Source: Acidobacteriaceae bacterium
Lineage (GTDB): Bacteria > Acidobacteriota > Terriglobia > Terriglobales > Acidobacteriaceae
DNA: 38,883 nt
Reading direction: 5' to 3'
Assembly: GCA_030038435.1 (NCBI GenBank)
Contig: JASHOY010000201.1
Coordinates: forward strand, 1 to 38,883
Part shown: positions 7,854 through 16,622 of the stretch, in pieces
Layout: every line of letters starts with the position of its first letter
Position numbering within the stretch: position 1 is the first letter of the stretch
The notes under the pieces: model-generated
Database searches by the model: none
Told to the model about the DNA's origin: nothing
What the model saw: the letters and a program-made list of their open reading frames with translations, nothing else
Program-made: the position numbers and the translations under genes

Positions 7854-9809
7854 ATGAGCTCTTCCCCCAGAATTTCCGACAACCTGCGCGGCTGGCCGCG
7901 TCCACGCAAATCTAGATTCGCGCCGATCGCCGCCCTCAACGTGGCGGCACTTCTCGCCTCGGCCTGCGTGCTTGTCGCCGGTTGCGGAACCACCCTCCAG
8001 CACGGCGTCCCACTCACTCAGCCTCCGCCCTCGACTGCGCCTCCAACTGCAACGCAGAGCGGATCGGTCACCATCACACCGCAATATATTGCACTCGGCG
8101 AGAAGCAGAAATTTCAATTTGCGGCTACATCCTCGGGCGGAACTATCGAATGGCTCGTCAATGGCGTGCGTGGCGGCGATGCCAGCGTGGGCACGATCAG
8201 CGCCGCGGGAAGCTATACCGCGCCGGCCTTCGTGGTGAACAGCGAAAACGTGGTCATCACTGCCGAGCTGGCGGGCTCGCCGACGCAGAATTACGCTACT
8301 TCGGTGGTGTCGATCATCGCTCCCGGCTATTTGGCCTGCCCCAGCCAGACCAATAATCCGCAGGTCGCGCAGTATACCGTTTATCTCCCGGCACCTGGAA
8401 AGGCCTATGTGGAGTTCGGTACCACCACCAGCTATGACCGCGATACCTGGAGCGTCCCCACTCCTTCACCCAACGGCGGCCAGATCCAGCTTTATGTTGC
8501 CGGCATGCTAGGCCAGACGCTTTATCACATGCGTGGACAGATCGTGCTCAATGACGGCGCCACATTCACAGATGCCGATCAGACCTGCAAAACGGGCACC
8601 CCCCCGGTTACCTCGCCGGTGCAGATTTCCACTCCGTCCGGAGCCACGCCGCAGCCCGGCATCGAGCTCTGGAATACCGTGCTGCCGTCGGGCGATTCTC
8701 AGGCCTTCGCCACAGATCTCCAAGGCAACGTGATCTGGACATACACCTACGTACACCCATCCATCGATCTGATCCAGGGCGTTCAATTGCTGCCTAACGG
8801 CAACATGCTCATGCTCATCTCCTATCTATCTTCGATCACACTCAACAGCACCAAGGGGGTGATTGACGAGGTACGAGAGATCGATCTGGCCGGCAACACC
8901 GTTCGCAGCTTTACCGTCGACCAGCTCAACCAGGCGTTGGCTGCATCGAACCTGCGGGACGCCGAGGGCAATCTTTACAAGCTGCGCGGTTTTCATCACG
9001 ATGTGCTGGCGCTGCCCAACGGCCACTGGGTCATCCTGGCGGATTACGTCAAAAACTACACCAACCTGCCCGGCCGCCCCGGAACCACGCCGGTGCTGGG
9101 CGATGCCATCGTCGATGTCGACCAGAATCTGAACCCGGACTGGGTTTGGAACGCCTTCGATCACCTGGACATAAACCGCCATCCCATGAATTTCCCCGAC
9201 TGGACGCATGGCAATGATCTGCTCTACTCCAGCGACGATCACAACCTGCTGCTCTCCATGCGCCACCAGAACTGGATCATCAAGATCAATTTCCTTGACG
9301 GCCTGGGCTCGGGAGACGTGATGTGGCGACTGGGCGAGGGCGGCGACTTCAGACTGGTGGGCGGCGTCGATCCCACCGATTGGTTTTATGCCCAGCATGG
9401 CTTGAATTACTTCTCTCAAAACACTACTGGCATCTTCCGCATCGGCATGATGGATAACGGCAACGATCGCATCTTTCCCTCCGGCCAGGTAATGTGTCAG
9501 CCCGACCAGCCCACCACGGCAAACTGTTACTCCACGCTGCCAATTTACGAGGTGAACGAGGAGAACATGACGGCCACGCTGATTACGCATTACGTCCCCC
9601 CGCCCAGCTATTTCAGTTTTTTCGGCGGCAACGCCGACTTGCTCTCCAACAGGGACATCGAAGTTGATTTCTGCGCGCCCCTCTCCGGCGCCATTGTTCA
9701 GGAGTTCACTCCTGACGCGAGCCAGCTGGTGTGGCAGGGTACTACTCCCAACGCCGACCAGTTCCATGCGTATCGCTTGCCCAGTCTCTATCCCGGCGTG
9801 CAGTGGTGA
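7854..9809 (+). CDS. Exported aryl-sulfate sulfotransferase (ASST/AssT family) lipoprotein
   Basis: 651 residues. The N-terminus is a lipoprotein signal with lipobox LVAGC (lipidated Cys44). Residues about 70-155 resemble a bacterial Ig-like domain. From about 265 the ASST beta-propeller begins (GIELWNTVLPSGDSQAFATD). AssT enzymes transfer sulfate between phenols through a sulfated histidine, without PAPS. All four active-site residues of that family seem present: His381/382 (GFHHDVLALPNG), His452 (DWTHGND), Arg470 (LSMRHQNW) and the nucleophile-position His515 (AQHGLNY). Several Cys residues in the exported part could form disulfides, but no dsbL/dsbI-like genes are adjacent. It is followed co-directionally by the E1-like and Wzi-like genes (gaps of 82 and 98 bases). 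The physiological acceptor is unknown; surface attachment suggests an envelope or environmental phenol. Confidence 0.82.
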   Translation: MSSSPRISDNLRGWPRPRKSRFAPIAALNVAALLASACVLVAGCGTTLQHGVPLTQPPPSTAPPTATQSGSVTITPQYIALGEKQKFQFAATSSGGTIEWLVNGVRGGDASVGTISAAGSYTAPAFVVNSENVVITAELAGSPTQNYATSVVSIIAPGYLACPSQTNNPQVAQYTVYLPAPGKAYVEFGTTTSYDRDTWSVPTPSPNGGQIQLYVAGMLGQTLYHMRGQIVLNDGATFTDADQTCKTGTPPVTSPVQISTPSGATPQPGIELWNTVLPSGDSQAFATDLQGNVIWTYTYVHPSIDLIQGVQLLPNGNMLMLISYLSSITLNSTKGVIDEVREIDLAGNTVRSFTVDQLNQALAASNLRDAEGNLYKLRGFHHDVLALPNGHWVILADYVKNYTNLPGRPGTTPVLGDAIVDVDQNLNPDWVWNAFDHLDINRHPMNFPDWTHGNDLLYSSDDHNLLLSMRHQNWIIKINFLDGLGSGDVMWRLGEGGDFRLVGGVDPTDWFYAQHGLNYFSQNTTGIFRIGMMDNGNDRIFPSGQVMCQPDQPTTANCYSTLPIYEVNEENMTATLITHYVPPPSYFSFFGGNADLLSNRDIEVDFCAPLSGAIVQEFTPDASQLVWQGTTPNADQFHAYRLPSLYPGVQW

Positions 9810-9855
9810 CGCCGGGTCCCTGTCCCGCCACCAGTTCGACCGGGCAGGGCTCCAT

Positions 9856-9861
9856 TACAAT
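9856..9861 (+). promoter_or_regulatory. Candidate -10 box (TACAAT) for the E1-alpha-like gene
   Basis: TACAAT lies 31 bases before ATG 9892. A TTCGAC sequence at 9835-9840 could be a poor -35 at a short 15-base spacing. If used, the E1-like gene has its own promoter in addition to read-through from the sulfotransferase gene. It also argues against the longer reading frame that starts at 9664 inside the upstream gene. Confidence 0.4.
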
Positions 9862-9891
9862 CACAGCAAAGCTGCTAGGCTCTTCCCCTGC

Positions 9892-10824
9892 ATGACGACC
9901 CCAAATCAATCTCTGTCTCATCCCCATGCCGCACTTCCCGAAAAGGGCGACGGTTCGCTTATCTCCAGCCACAGGCTCATCGAGATCTATGCGGCCATGC
10001 TCAGGTGCCGCATACTGCGCGAGCGCCTTCGCTCGCTGCCTGGGGCGGCGAAACTCCGCTCGCTCGCGCCAGGCTCCGAAGCCGTTGCTGCTTCTTCAAT
10101 GATCGGCCTCTTGTCTGACGACCTGGTCAGTTCCCGGCAACCCCATCTTTTTGCGGCATTGCTCAGAAGCGTGCCGCTGGCGAGCCTTGTGCAACCGTTG
10201 GTCAAGCTTCCTTCTCGAGGCCTTGCGGGCATCAACCGGCAAGTCTTCTCGGCCTGCGGCGTGCTCGATACATCGCTGACCGGTGTCGCTCTCGGCAACT
10301 TCGCCGCGGGCACCGCATTCGCCAACAAGCTGGGCGGACGCGGCCAGGTCACTGTGGTCTTTCTGGACGACAATGAGACCGAAAAGTCCTGGGGTAACGT
10401 CTTCGCCTTGGCGCTGGCTAACAGCCTGCCCATAATTTTCATCCGGCAGGCCGCGGTGGCGCTCCCTCAATCCGTTCGCTCAGGCCGCGGTAAAGCAAAG
10501 ACGCGCCCGGCAAAAGTCTTTCCGCAAAAACTGCCTGTCATTCCCGTCGACTGTCGTGACGCGGTCGCCGTGTACCGAGTCGCGCACGAAGCGATTGCCC
10601 ACGCGCGAAGAGGAAGCGGACCTACTCTCATCGACTGCGTACCGCTGCGCCTGGCTGGTGAGCGCAGACAAGATTCCGACTGCATCGCCAGGATGGAACG
10701 CTATCTCGAGGCGAAACAATTGCGTCCGGAACGGATCAAAAATACGGTGGTCCGAAAATTTACGCGGGCTCTCGATGCCGCCGTCGCCGCAGCCGGCACA
10801 AGGCGCAAGCCGCCGGGGAAATAA
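9892..10824 (+). CDS. Dehydrogenase E1-alpha-like protein lacking the thiamine-diphosphate motif
   Basis: 310 residues from ATG 9892. The sequence follows the 2-oxo-acid dehydrogenase E1 alpha fold throughout: YAAMLRCRILRERL (about 33-46), GSEAVAASS (61-69), GVALGNFAAGTAFANKLGG (131-149), QVTVVFLDD (152-160), ALANSLPIIFI (174-184), PVDCRDAVAVYRVAHEAI (218-235) and GSGPTLIDCVPLRL (241-254). In true E1 alpha subunits the GDGA-x-N-x-G segment followed by an Asn binds Mg-thiamine diphosphate. Here the region reads FLDDNETEKSWGN (158-170) and the later NN is QAA (186-188), so cofactor binding looks lost. No E1 beta or E2 gene is near. It is therefore probably a catalytically dead homologue with a regulatory or structural role, which is inference. 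It sits between the sulfotransferase and the Wzi-like gene. Confidence 0.7.
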   Translation: MTTPNQSLSHPHAALPEKGDGSLISSHRLIEIYAAMLRCRILRERLRSLPGAAKLRSLAPGSEAVAASSMIGLLSDDLVSSRQPHLFAALLRSVPLASLVQPLVKLPSRGLAGINRQVFSACGVLDTSLTGVALGNFAAGTAFANKLGGRGQVTVVFLDDNETEKSWGNVFALALANSLPIIFIRQAAVALPQSVRSGRGKAKTRPAKVFPQKLPVIPVDCRDAVAVYRVAHEAIAHARRGSGPTLIDCVPLRLAGERRQDSDCIARMERYLEAKQLRPERIKNTVVRKFTRALDAAVAAAGTRRKPPGK

Positions 10825-10922
10825 AACGTTCCAAGAGCCCCGATCCTTACCATCCATTCCCTCTGCGCCCGCTGAGGTAATTGTGGCAGGGAGGCGCGCG
10901 TGCCGATGATAAAGTTGAGCTT

Positions 10923-12791
10923 ATGAACGCAACCGGTCGTACGGCGATTCCCCCTCGCTATTTGTGCGCGATCGCATTCATCGCCCTTAGCTCAATCTGT
11001 GCCAATTCGTCAGCCGCCGAGCCGCCCTCAACACCTCCGGCGGCATCCGCTTCACAGTCGGCGCCCTCCAGCGTTTGCGAGCCCTCAAGCCTCGGGTCGC
11101 CCTATATACCCGTCGACAGCTGGGTCTACCCGGCTGTCTATCGCCTCTTCTCGCTCGGCTTCCTCGATCACGTCTTCCTGGGCATGCGCCCCTGGACGCG
11201 AGCCAGCCTGGGGCACATGCTCGAGAACGCGGATGCCAAGATCGAAGATGCCAAGGACGGCTCTGCGAGGGAACAGGCACAAGAGATTTACGCCGCTCTT
11301 ATGCACGAACTCGCCCCAGACCTGCAGGGGCCCTGCGGCGCTCTTCATGGTGAAGCACGTATCTCGTCCACTTACACCATCTTCCGCGGCATCAGCGGCA
11401 CGCCTCTCGACGACAGCTACCACTTGGGCCAAACCATCGTCAACGACTATGGCCGCCCTTTCGAAAATGGCTTCAATGACTTCAGCGGCGTGAGCGGCTA
11501 TGCGACCGCGGGGCGTTTCGCCTTGTACGTGCGCGGCGAGTTCCAGCATGCCCCTTCGGCCGCGGGGTACACTGACGCGGTTGCGCAGGCGTTATCGCAG
11601 GGCATCCAGGGTACTGGCTTTACGGGCGATAATATACCGTTTATCAATCCGGCCACCAACCTTCCTTATTCTCAGCCCACCATCCCGCTCGGCCCCATCG
11701 CATCGCAAAGCGACGGCCGGTTCCTCGAAGCTTACGCTTCTTTTCAAATCCTGAACCACGTCTTCTCGCTTGGCAAGCAGGACGAGTGGCTCGGTCCCGC
11801 GGAAGGCGGCTCCTTTGCCTTCTCGAATAATGCGCAGAATTTCTACTCGTTCCAGATCAACCGCATCGAGCCACTGTGGATCCCTCTTCTTTCGCGATTG
11901 ACCGGACCCTTCCGCTATGACTTCATCATCGGCGGATTGCGCGGGCACACCTTTGTGCCCAATCCGCTCTTCACCGGCAACACGGCAACCCAGCCCAACG
12001 TGATCAATCCCGGCGACCCCTGGGTGCACGTCGAAAAGGTCAGCTTCAAGCCCACCAAGAACGTCGAATTCGGCTTCTCGCGCACCGATATCTGGGGTGG
12101 CCAAGGCCACGGACCCATCACCGTCCATACTTTTCTGAAGAGCTTTTTCAGCTTTGCATCGCCCACCGAACAGGTAAAATTCGGACGCGACGATCCCGGC
12201 GCGCGCTTTGGCAACTTCGACTTCACTTATCGTCTCCCTTACGCTCGCAACTGGCTCACCCTCTATGCCGACGGGGAAGTGCATGACGACCTTTCGCCCA
12301 TCGACGCGCCGGCGCGTGCGGGATGGCGGCCGGGTCTGTTTCTTTCCCAGGTTCCCGGCTTGCCCAGGCTCAGCCTGCGCGCGGAGGCCGTCTGGACCGA
12401 CCCGCCTGTATCGCGAAGTGTGGGCGGCCAGTTCATGTACTACGAAACCATCCAGAAGCAGGGCTATACCAATCAGGGCCAGATCTTCGGCGATTGGATC
12501 GGCCGCGAAGCCAAGGGCGGACAGGCCTGGGCCACCTGGCACCTCAGCGGCGACGAATGGATTCAGGCCGGCTGGCGCCGTCAGAAAACCCCCAAGGACT
12601 TCATCCCCGATGGCACCACGCTCGACGATTTCAATGCGCAGGTGGTCAAGCGCATCGGCCCGAACTTTGCCATCGACGGGAAATTCAAATTCGAAACCTG
12701 GAAGATTCCCTTCGATCTTCCCGGACAGCAGGATGTCACTGCGACCACCATCGGCCTTATCTGGTACCCGCAGCGCAAAGTGAATTTTTGA
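10923..12791 (+). CDS. Wzi-like capsule-assembly outer-membrane beta-barrel protein
   Basis: 622 residues from ATG 10923. A signal peptide occupies about 1-33 and is followed by a Pro/Ser/Ala linker. The segment WVYPAVYRLFSLGFLDHVFLGMRPWTR (described here in two pieces: residues about 62-76 and 77-88) is the N-terminal hallmark of the Cap_assemb_Wzi family as seen in Acidobacteriota. The rest alternates short aromatic-rich strands (FALYVRGEF, FSLGKQDEWLG, VEFGFSRTDIWGG) typical of a large outer-membrane barrel and ends in a C-terminal Phe (KVNF), a common barrel-assembly signal. Wzi in E. coli anchors capsular polysaccharide at the outer membrane. No Wza/Wzc export genes are adjacent, so the polymer is unknown. 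An upstream in-frame Met at 10881 would disrupt the signal peptide and is rejected. Confidence 0.78.
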   Translation: MNATGRTAIPPRYLCAIAFIALSSICANSSAAEPPSTPPAASASQSAPSSVCEPSSLGSPYIPVDSWVYPAVYRLFSLGFLDHVFLGMRPWTRASLGHMLENADAKIEDAKDGSAREQAQEIYAALMHELAPDLQGPCGALHGEARISSTYTIFRGISGTPLDDSYHLGQTIVNDYGRPFENGFNDFSGVSGYATAGRFALYVRGEFQHAPSAAGYTDAVAQALSQGIQGTGFTGDNIPFINPATNLPYSQPTIPLGPIASQSDGRFLEAYASFQILNHVFSLGKQDEWLGPAEGGSFAFSNNAQNFYSFQINRIEPLWIPLLSRLTGPFRYDFIIGGLRGHTFVPNPLFTGNTATQPNVINPGDPWVHVEKVSFKPTKNVEFGFSRTDIWGGQGHGPITVHTFLKSFFSFASPTEQVKFGRDDPGARFGNFDFTYRLPYARNWLTLYADGEVHDDLSPIDAPARAGWRPGLFLSQVPGLPRLSLRAEAVWTDPPVSRSVGGQFMYYETIQKQGYTNQGQIFGDWIGREAKGGQAWATWHLSGDEWIQAGWRRQKTPKDFIPDGTTLDDFNAQVVKRIGPNFAIDGKFKFETWKIPFDLPGQQDVTATTIGLIWYPQRKVNF

Positions 12792-12868
12792 GAGACTCGA
12801 GTCAGCGCCACGAAACTCTATCTTCTGTCTCCGAATGCGCGGGCCCCTTTTCCTGCTGCCCGCGTATT

Positions 12869-13852
12869 TCACTTGGCCCTGGGATGCGTGCGGTCGTAGA
12901 CCTCCGTCAACTGCGCCGCGGTCAGTTGCGTATAGCGCTGCGTGGTGGAGAGCCGCTCGTGTCCCAGCAGCTCCTGGATAGCGCGCAGGTCCGCGCCTTC
13001 TTCCAGCAGGTGGGTGCCGAATGCATGCCGCAATGTGTGCGGGTGCACATCGCCTGAGAGTCCGCGCAAAATCGCGATGCGCTTCACAATGCGCCCCACA
13101 CTGCGCGTGGTCAGGCGAGCCTGGCCGCCGCGGGCGCCGCTTTTGCCCAGCCCGCGCAGCCGCAGATTGATAAACAGCGCCGGCGTGGCAACTCCCTTCC
13201 CTTCGCTTGCCGCCGCCAGCAGCGCCGAGCGCTCCGTCAGGTATGCGCGGAGTGCATCTGCCGCCGCATCTCCGAGCGGCACATAGCGCTGCTTCTGTCC
13301 CTTACCGCGCACCAGCACCGCATCGTTAGCCCAGTGAATATCGTCCACGTCGAGGCTGGTCAGCTCGGCGTTGCGAATCCCACAGCCGTAAAGCATTTCC
13401 AGGATGGCGCGATCACGAACCGGCCAGCTCGCCACATCCACGTCTACCGAATCGACCACACGGTTCATCTGCTCGATGGACGGTACCCGCGGCAGGTGCC
13501 TGGGCAGCTTCGGCGTGGCCACCAAGGCAGCCGCGTTCCGCTCCAGGCGTCCATTGCTCGCCAGCCATTTGAACCAGCTTCGGATCGCGGCCAGCGCCCG
13601 CGCCGCCGACGCCTTTGACAAGCCCCGTTCGTAAAGCGTGCTCAGGTAGGCGCGAATGTCGGTGTGTTCAATGCTCGCCGCCTCCGCTGGCGCGCATTTC
13701 TCCGTGGCCCATGCCGCGAAATTGCGCAGTTCGCGCTCGTACGCCCGCAGCGTGTGCGCTGAAGCGCGCCGCTCGTTGGCCAGCATGTGCAGGTAGCCCG
13801 CGACCAGAGTGTCCAGCGAAGCGGCTGCCGCCCCTTGTTCTGCGGCGCTCAT
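12869..13852 (-). CDS. xerC: Tyrosine recombinase XerC
   Basis: 327 residues, normal for XerC. A SAM-like core-binding domain (about 12-105) precedes the catalytic domain. All catalytic residues are visible: Arg160 (GCGIRNAEL), Lys184 (RGKGQKQ), His272 and Arg275 ([14 protein letters not shown]), His298 ([10 protein letters not shown]) and nucleophile Tyr307 (QRYTQL). XerC with XerD resolves chromosome dimers at dif during division. Its ATG overlaps the stop of the upstream xerD gene in an ATGA tetranucleotide, so the two are translationally coupled. A segment at about 210-250 between the Lys and the His-x-x-Arg box is Gly/Ala/Arg-rich and longer than in E. coli. Assignment as C rather than D rests on overall similarity and position. 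Confidence 0.88.
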   Translation of the reverse strand: MSAAEQGAAAASLDTLVAGYLHMLANERRASAHTLRAYERELRNFAAWATEKCAPAEAASIEHTDIRAYLSTLYERGLSKASAARALAAIRSWFKWLASNGRLERNAAALVATPKLPRHLPRVPSIEQMNRVVDSVDVDVASWPVRDRAILEMLYGCGIRNAELTSLDVDDIHWANDAVLVRGKGQKQRYVPLGDAAADALRAYLTERSALLAAASEGKGVATPALFINLRLRGLGKSGARGGQARLTTRSVGRIVKRIAILRGLSGDVHPHTLRHAFGTHLLEEGADLRAIQELLGHERLSTTQRYTQLTAAQLTEVYDRTHPRAK

Positions 13853-14976
13853 GCCGTCTCCCCGTTTTCCGGCTCGGGATCAGCGAGCGGAGGCTGCGGA
13901 CCGCGCTTCTTCGCCTTGCCGCCGGAAATGACCGTCAGCCCCGGGGCTGCATGGTTGCCAGGGGATCTGCGAAAAGATTGCTGCACGCCGAAGCCGCCCT
14001 CTGAATCCGCGCCTGGCGACTCGACCACCCTGCGCCTGGCCCGCGGGTGATGCTCTCGGTGCACCTTCTGCAGCCGCCCCAGCGCCAGGTGGGTATATAC
14101 CTGCGTCGTGGAAATGTCTGCGTGCCCCAGCATTACCTGCACGCTGCGCAGATCGGCGCCATGCTCCACCATGTGCGTGGCGCAACTATGCCGCAACATG
14201 TGCGGGCTTGCGCTGCCCGCCATCCTCACCAGGTGCCACACCCACTGCCGGGTCAGGGGCATTCCCCGCAGGGAAAGAAACAGCCGCGTCTGTCCCTGGC
14301 CTGCGCGATCCTGCCGCGCTGCTGCCGTCTTCTTCCGCGGCTCTATGCGCTCGAGATGCGGTCGCCCCTCGCGCAAATAGGCCTGCACTGCTTCCATCGC
14401 CGTACGGCCCAGCGGCACAATGCGTTCCTTGTCCCCCTTGCCGCACACATGCACCCGGCCGGCGTCCATGACCAGATCGCCTGTCGAGAGCGCCGTCACT
14501 TCCGAAACCCGAAGGCCCGCTCCATAGAGCAATTCCAGGATGGCCCGATCGCGCAGCGCTGTCGCCTGTGCCTGCGGATGCGAAGCCGCCAGCCCCGCAC
14601 GTTCCAGCATTTCCATCACTTCCGGCTCCGCCAGCGATTTGGGCAACACCCTCCAGGCCTTCGGCGACTCAACATTGATAGTTGGATCACGATGGATGCG
14701 CCGGTCCAAAAGCAGCCATTTGTAGAATCCCCGCAGACAACTCAGTTTTCGCGCCACCGACCGCGAATCGATGCCGTGGGTACGCAAATGCTCCAGAAAT
14801 GCGCTGACGTCGTCTCCTGCCGCTGCCGCCAGCACCACGTTCCGGCCCTCCAAAAATTCGGCAAACGTCTTCAGGTCTCCGTCGTACGCCTCGCAGCTCA
14901 ACGGGCGTAATCCCTTTTCGACGCGCAGATACGCCTGGTATTCCCTAAGCAGTTCGAGATTGCGCGCCCCATCCAC
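13849..14976 (-). CDS. xerD: Tyrosine recombinase XerD with C-terminal extension
   Basis: 375 residues from a GTG start, about 75 more than E. coli XerD. The core-binding domain spans about 5-95. Catalytic residues are all present: Arg156 ([10 protein letters not shown]), Lys180 ([13 protein letters not shown]), His259 and Arg262 ([15 protein letters not shown]), His285 ([10 protein letters not shown]) and Tyr294 (VYTHL). Two departures are visible: an Arg/Gln-rich insertion at about 212-232, and a C-terminal tail from about 315 (RRRVVES... to the end) beyond the usual stop. XerD completes the Holliday-junction exchange started by XerC at dif. Having both partners side by side in one operon is unlike E. 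coli, where they are far apart. No dif site is recognised in the window. Confidence 0.88.
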   Translation of the reverse strand: MDGARNLELLREYQAYLRVEKGLRPLSCEAYDGDLKTFAEFLEGRNVVLAAAAGDDVSAFLEHLRTHGIDSRSVARKLSCLRGFYKWLLLDRRIHRDPTINVESPKAWRVLPKSLAEPEVMEMLERAGLAASHPQAQATALRDRAILELLYGAGLRVSEVTALSTGDLVMDAGRVHVCGKGDKERIVPLGRTAMEAVQAYLREGRPHLERIEPRKKTAAARQDRAGQGQTRLFLSLRGMPLTRQWVWHLVRMAGSASPHMLRHSCATHMVEHGADLRSVQVMLGHADISTTQVYTHLALGRLQKVHREHHPRARRRVVESPGADSEGGFGVQQSFRRSPGNHAAPGLTVISGGKAKKRGPQPPLADPEPENGETA

Positions 14977-15117
14977 ACACCCGATTATCCCCGCCCTGCC
15001 CCTACTTCCGGCGCTGCTGTGCCCCCTGCCGTACCTGGTTCATCAACGCATCAAAGTGGTCACCCCTCCGGCAGTGGCGGCAACCGTTGAAGTCACATCT
15101 ATCTGCTTCATTCTGTT

Positions 15118-15137
15118 GCGCGTGCAAAACCACGCGC
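15118..15137 (+). promoter_or_regulatory. Hairpin in the leader of the HAD phosphatase gene
   Basis: GCGCGTG and CACGCGC form a perfect 7-bp stem with a 6-base loop (CAAAAC), ending 21 bases before ATG 15159. It lies in the 182-base divergent region between xerD and the HAD gene. It could be an operator, a leader structure or part of a terminator; three T residues follow. Confidence 0.35.
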
Positions 15138-15158
15138 TTTCGGGGAAAATAGAAGTGA

Positions 15159-15935
15159 ATGAGTATCTCGATCAGGACTGAAGAGCACCCCATCGAGGAG
15201 CAGGCTGAAGCTCGCCATTGGAGCGCCGAGGAGTTTGAACGCCTGGCGCTGGACAGCGCATCTCAGGTTGCGGTGTTCGATTGCGACGGAACCCTCTGGG
15301 GCGGCGATGCAGGCTATGGTTTCATGGCCTGGTCGCTCGAGGAAGGGCTGGTCTCCCGTTCAACAACCGACTGGATCGACACCCGTTACCGCGCTTATCG
15401 CGCCGGCCAGGTGAGTGAGGTGGAAATCTGCGGCGAGATGGTGCAGATGTATGCCGGCCTTCACGACCGGGAGCTGCGCAAAGCTGCGTCGCGCTTCTTT
15501 AACGAACTCATTCGTCCCCGCATCTTCGCAGAAATGGTGAATCTCACCGCCCAGCTTCGCAGCCGCGGCGTCGAACTCTGGGCAGTCAGTTCCACCAACC
15601 GCTGGGTCATCTCCGAGGGTGTCCACGACTTTGGCATCCCCGAGGAGCGCATTCTCGCCGCCGAGGTTCGCGTGGATAACGGCATCATCACCAGCGAGCT
15701 GGTCGATGTGCCCACCGGCCCGGGCAAAGCGGTCGCACTTCGCCGTGCAGGTTTGCCGGCGCCCGATGCCGTTTTCGGCAACTCCATTCACGACCTCGCC
15801 ATGCTGGAAATGGCGCGCCACCCGTTTCCCGTGAATCCGTCTCCCTCGCTCATCGCCGCCGCGTCCCGTCATGGTTGGGGTTATTTCCGCCCCCATGCCG
15901 CTGAAGGCATTTCCGCGGCCGTCGCCGGGGAATGA
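15159..15935 (+). CDS. HAD-superfamily (subfamily IB, SerB-like) phosphatase
   Basis: 258 residues. Motif I is FDCDGTLWGGD with nucleophile Asp41 and acid/base Asp43. Motif II is AVSST (Ser144/Ser145), motif III Lys190 in GPGKAVAL, and motif IV GNSIHDLAML with Asp212. A helical cap lies between motifs I and II (about 55-125), as in phosphoserine phosphatase-like HAD-IB enzymes. The substrate is a small phosphomonoester, possibly phosphoserine or a sugar phosphate; nothing in the neighbourhood (xerD/xerC divergent, unknown protein convergent) narrows this. About 35 residues precede motif I, somewhat long; internal starts are possible, but no better ribosome site is seen. It is preceded by a perfect hairpin at 15118-15137. 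Confidence 0.85.
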   Translation: MSISIRTEEHPIEEQAEARHWSAEEFERLALDSASQVAVFDCDGTLWGGDAGYGFMAWSLEEGLVSRSTTDWIDTRYRAYRAGQVSEVEICGEMVQMYAGLHDRELRKAASRFFNELIRPRIFAEMVNLTAQLRSRGVELWAVSSTNRWVISEGVHDFGIPEERILAAEVRVDNGIITSELVDVPTGPGKAVALRRAGLPAPDAVFGNSIHDLAMLEMARHPFPVNPSPSLIAAASRHGWGYFRPHAAEGISAAVAGE

Positions 15936-15950
15936 CGGGTGTTTGAGCTT

Positions 15951-16499
15951 TCAGGATGATTTGCGGTGCCGCGCTGGGTTTTTTCGTGGCGCGGGTTTAT
16001 GCTTTCCCGGCGCAGGCCCCTTCTGCGAACTCTCGACCTCGATAGCGCCGCAGCCGCAGAGCTCGTCCAATACCTTCTTCCTTACCAGGTAAACCGCAAT
16101 GCTCGCCAGCGGGATGGGGATATTGGTGGCGCTCACCAACAGCGCATCGGCGATGGTCGCCGCCAGGTTGATGCCATCCATGTCCTGCCGCTTGACGCAG
16201 TAGCTGTACTGTTCGCAAAGCAGTCTTCGCGAGTCCTTCGCCAGGCTCCGTATCCAGCCGTCCACATAGATCTCTTTCGACCTGCGCAGGTGCATGGCAA
16301 GCTTGCCGCCCAGGTATTGTGGAGGAGCCAGCGGTCCCGCATCGTAGGCGCCAAGACCAAAAGCTTCGCGATTTTTGAGTATGTCTGCTTCGAGCGTGGT
16401 GGTGAGCGAAGGACTCACCAGCCCCTTGATGAGCGTGTCCATCAGATCTGTATCGTTTTCCCAGTATTGCCGGACCTGGGTAAGGTTTTCGCTGCTCAT
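15951..16499 (-). CDS. Conserved-looking hypothetical protein with hydrophobic segment
   Basis: 182 residues from ATG 16499, preceded by GGCGGAG at a suitable distance. I do not recognise the family. Residues 1-105 are soluble and probably helical (SSENLTQVRQYWENDTDLMD; LRRSKEIYVDGWIRSLAKDS), residues about 110-138 are hydrophobic with an IPIP turn (ATNIPIPLASIAVYLV), followed by KKVLDELCGCG and a basic Pro/Lys/Arg tail. The hydrophobic segment could be a membrane helix or a buried amphipathic hairpin. The frame stays open upstream to 16955, but that part lies antisense to the Nudix gene and is judged spurious. It converges on the HAD gene (15-base gap) and diverges from the Nudix gene (123-base gap). 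Confidence 0.6.
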   Translation of the reverse strand: MSSENLTQVRQYWENDTDLMDTLIKGLVSPSLTTTLEADILKNREAFGLGAYDAGPLAPPQYLGGKLAMHLRRSKEIYVDGWIRSLAKDSRRLLCEQYSYCVKRQDMDGINLAATIADALLVSATNIPIPLASIAVYLVRKKVLDELCGCGAIEVESSQKGPAPGKHKPAPRKNPARHRKSS

Positions 16500-16622
16500 G
16501 GGCACTCCGCCAGGGCACGAACCGGTTGCTCCTACTATAGCTGCGTCCGGCTCGCTCACCCCCGCCAACTCCGGCGTATTGCCTGTTATCCCGATGCTTT
16601 TCAGCAGGTTTACACTAATCGT

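Noticed and set aside
12869-14976. Integron or integrative element because of two tyrosine recombinases
   Set aside because: Both proteins match XerC/XerD with full catalytic sets, the flanks are housekeeping-like genes, and no attachment repeats or cargo are seen.
15966-16622. Upstream extension of the Nudix frame
   Set aside because: It runs antisense to the unknown minus-strand gene, and the Nudix protein has normal length from GTG 16623.
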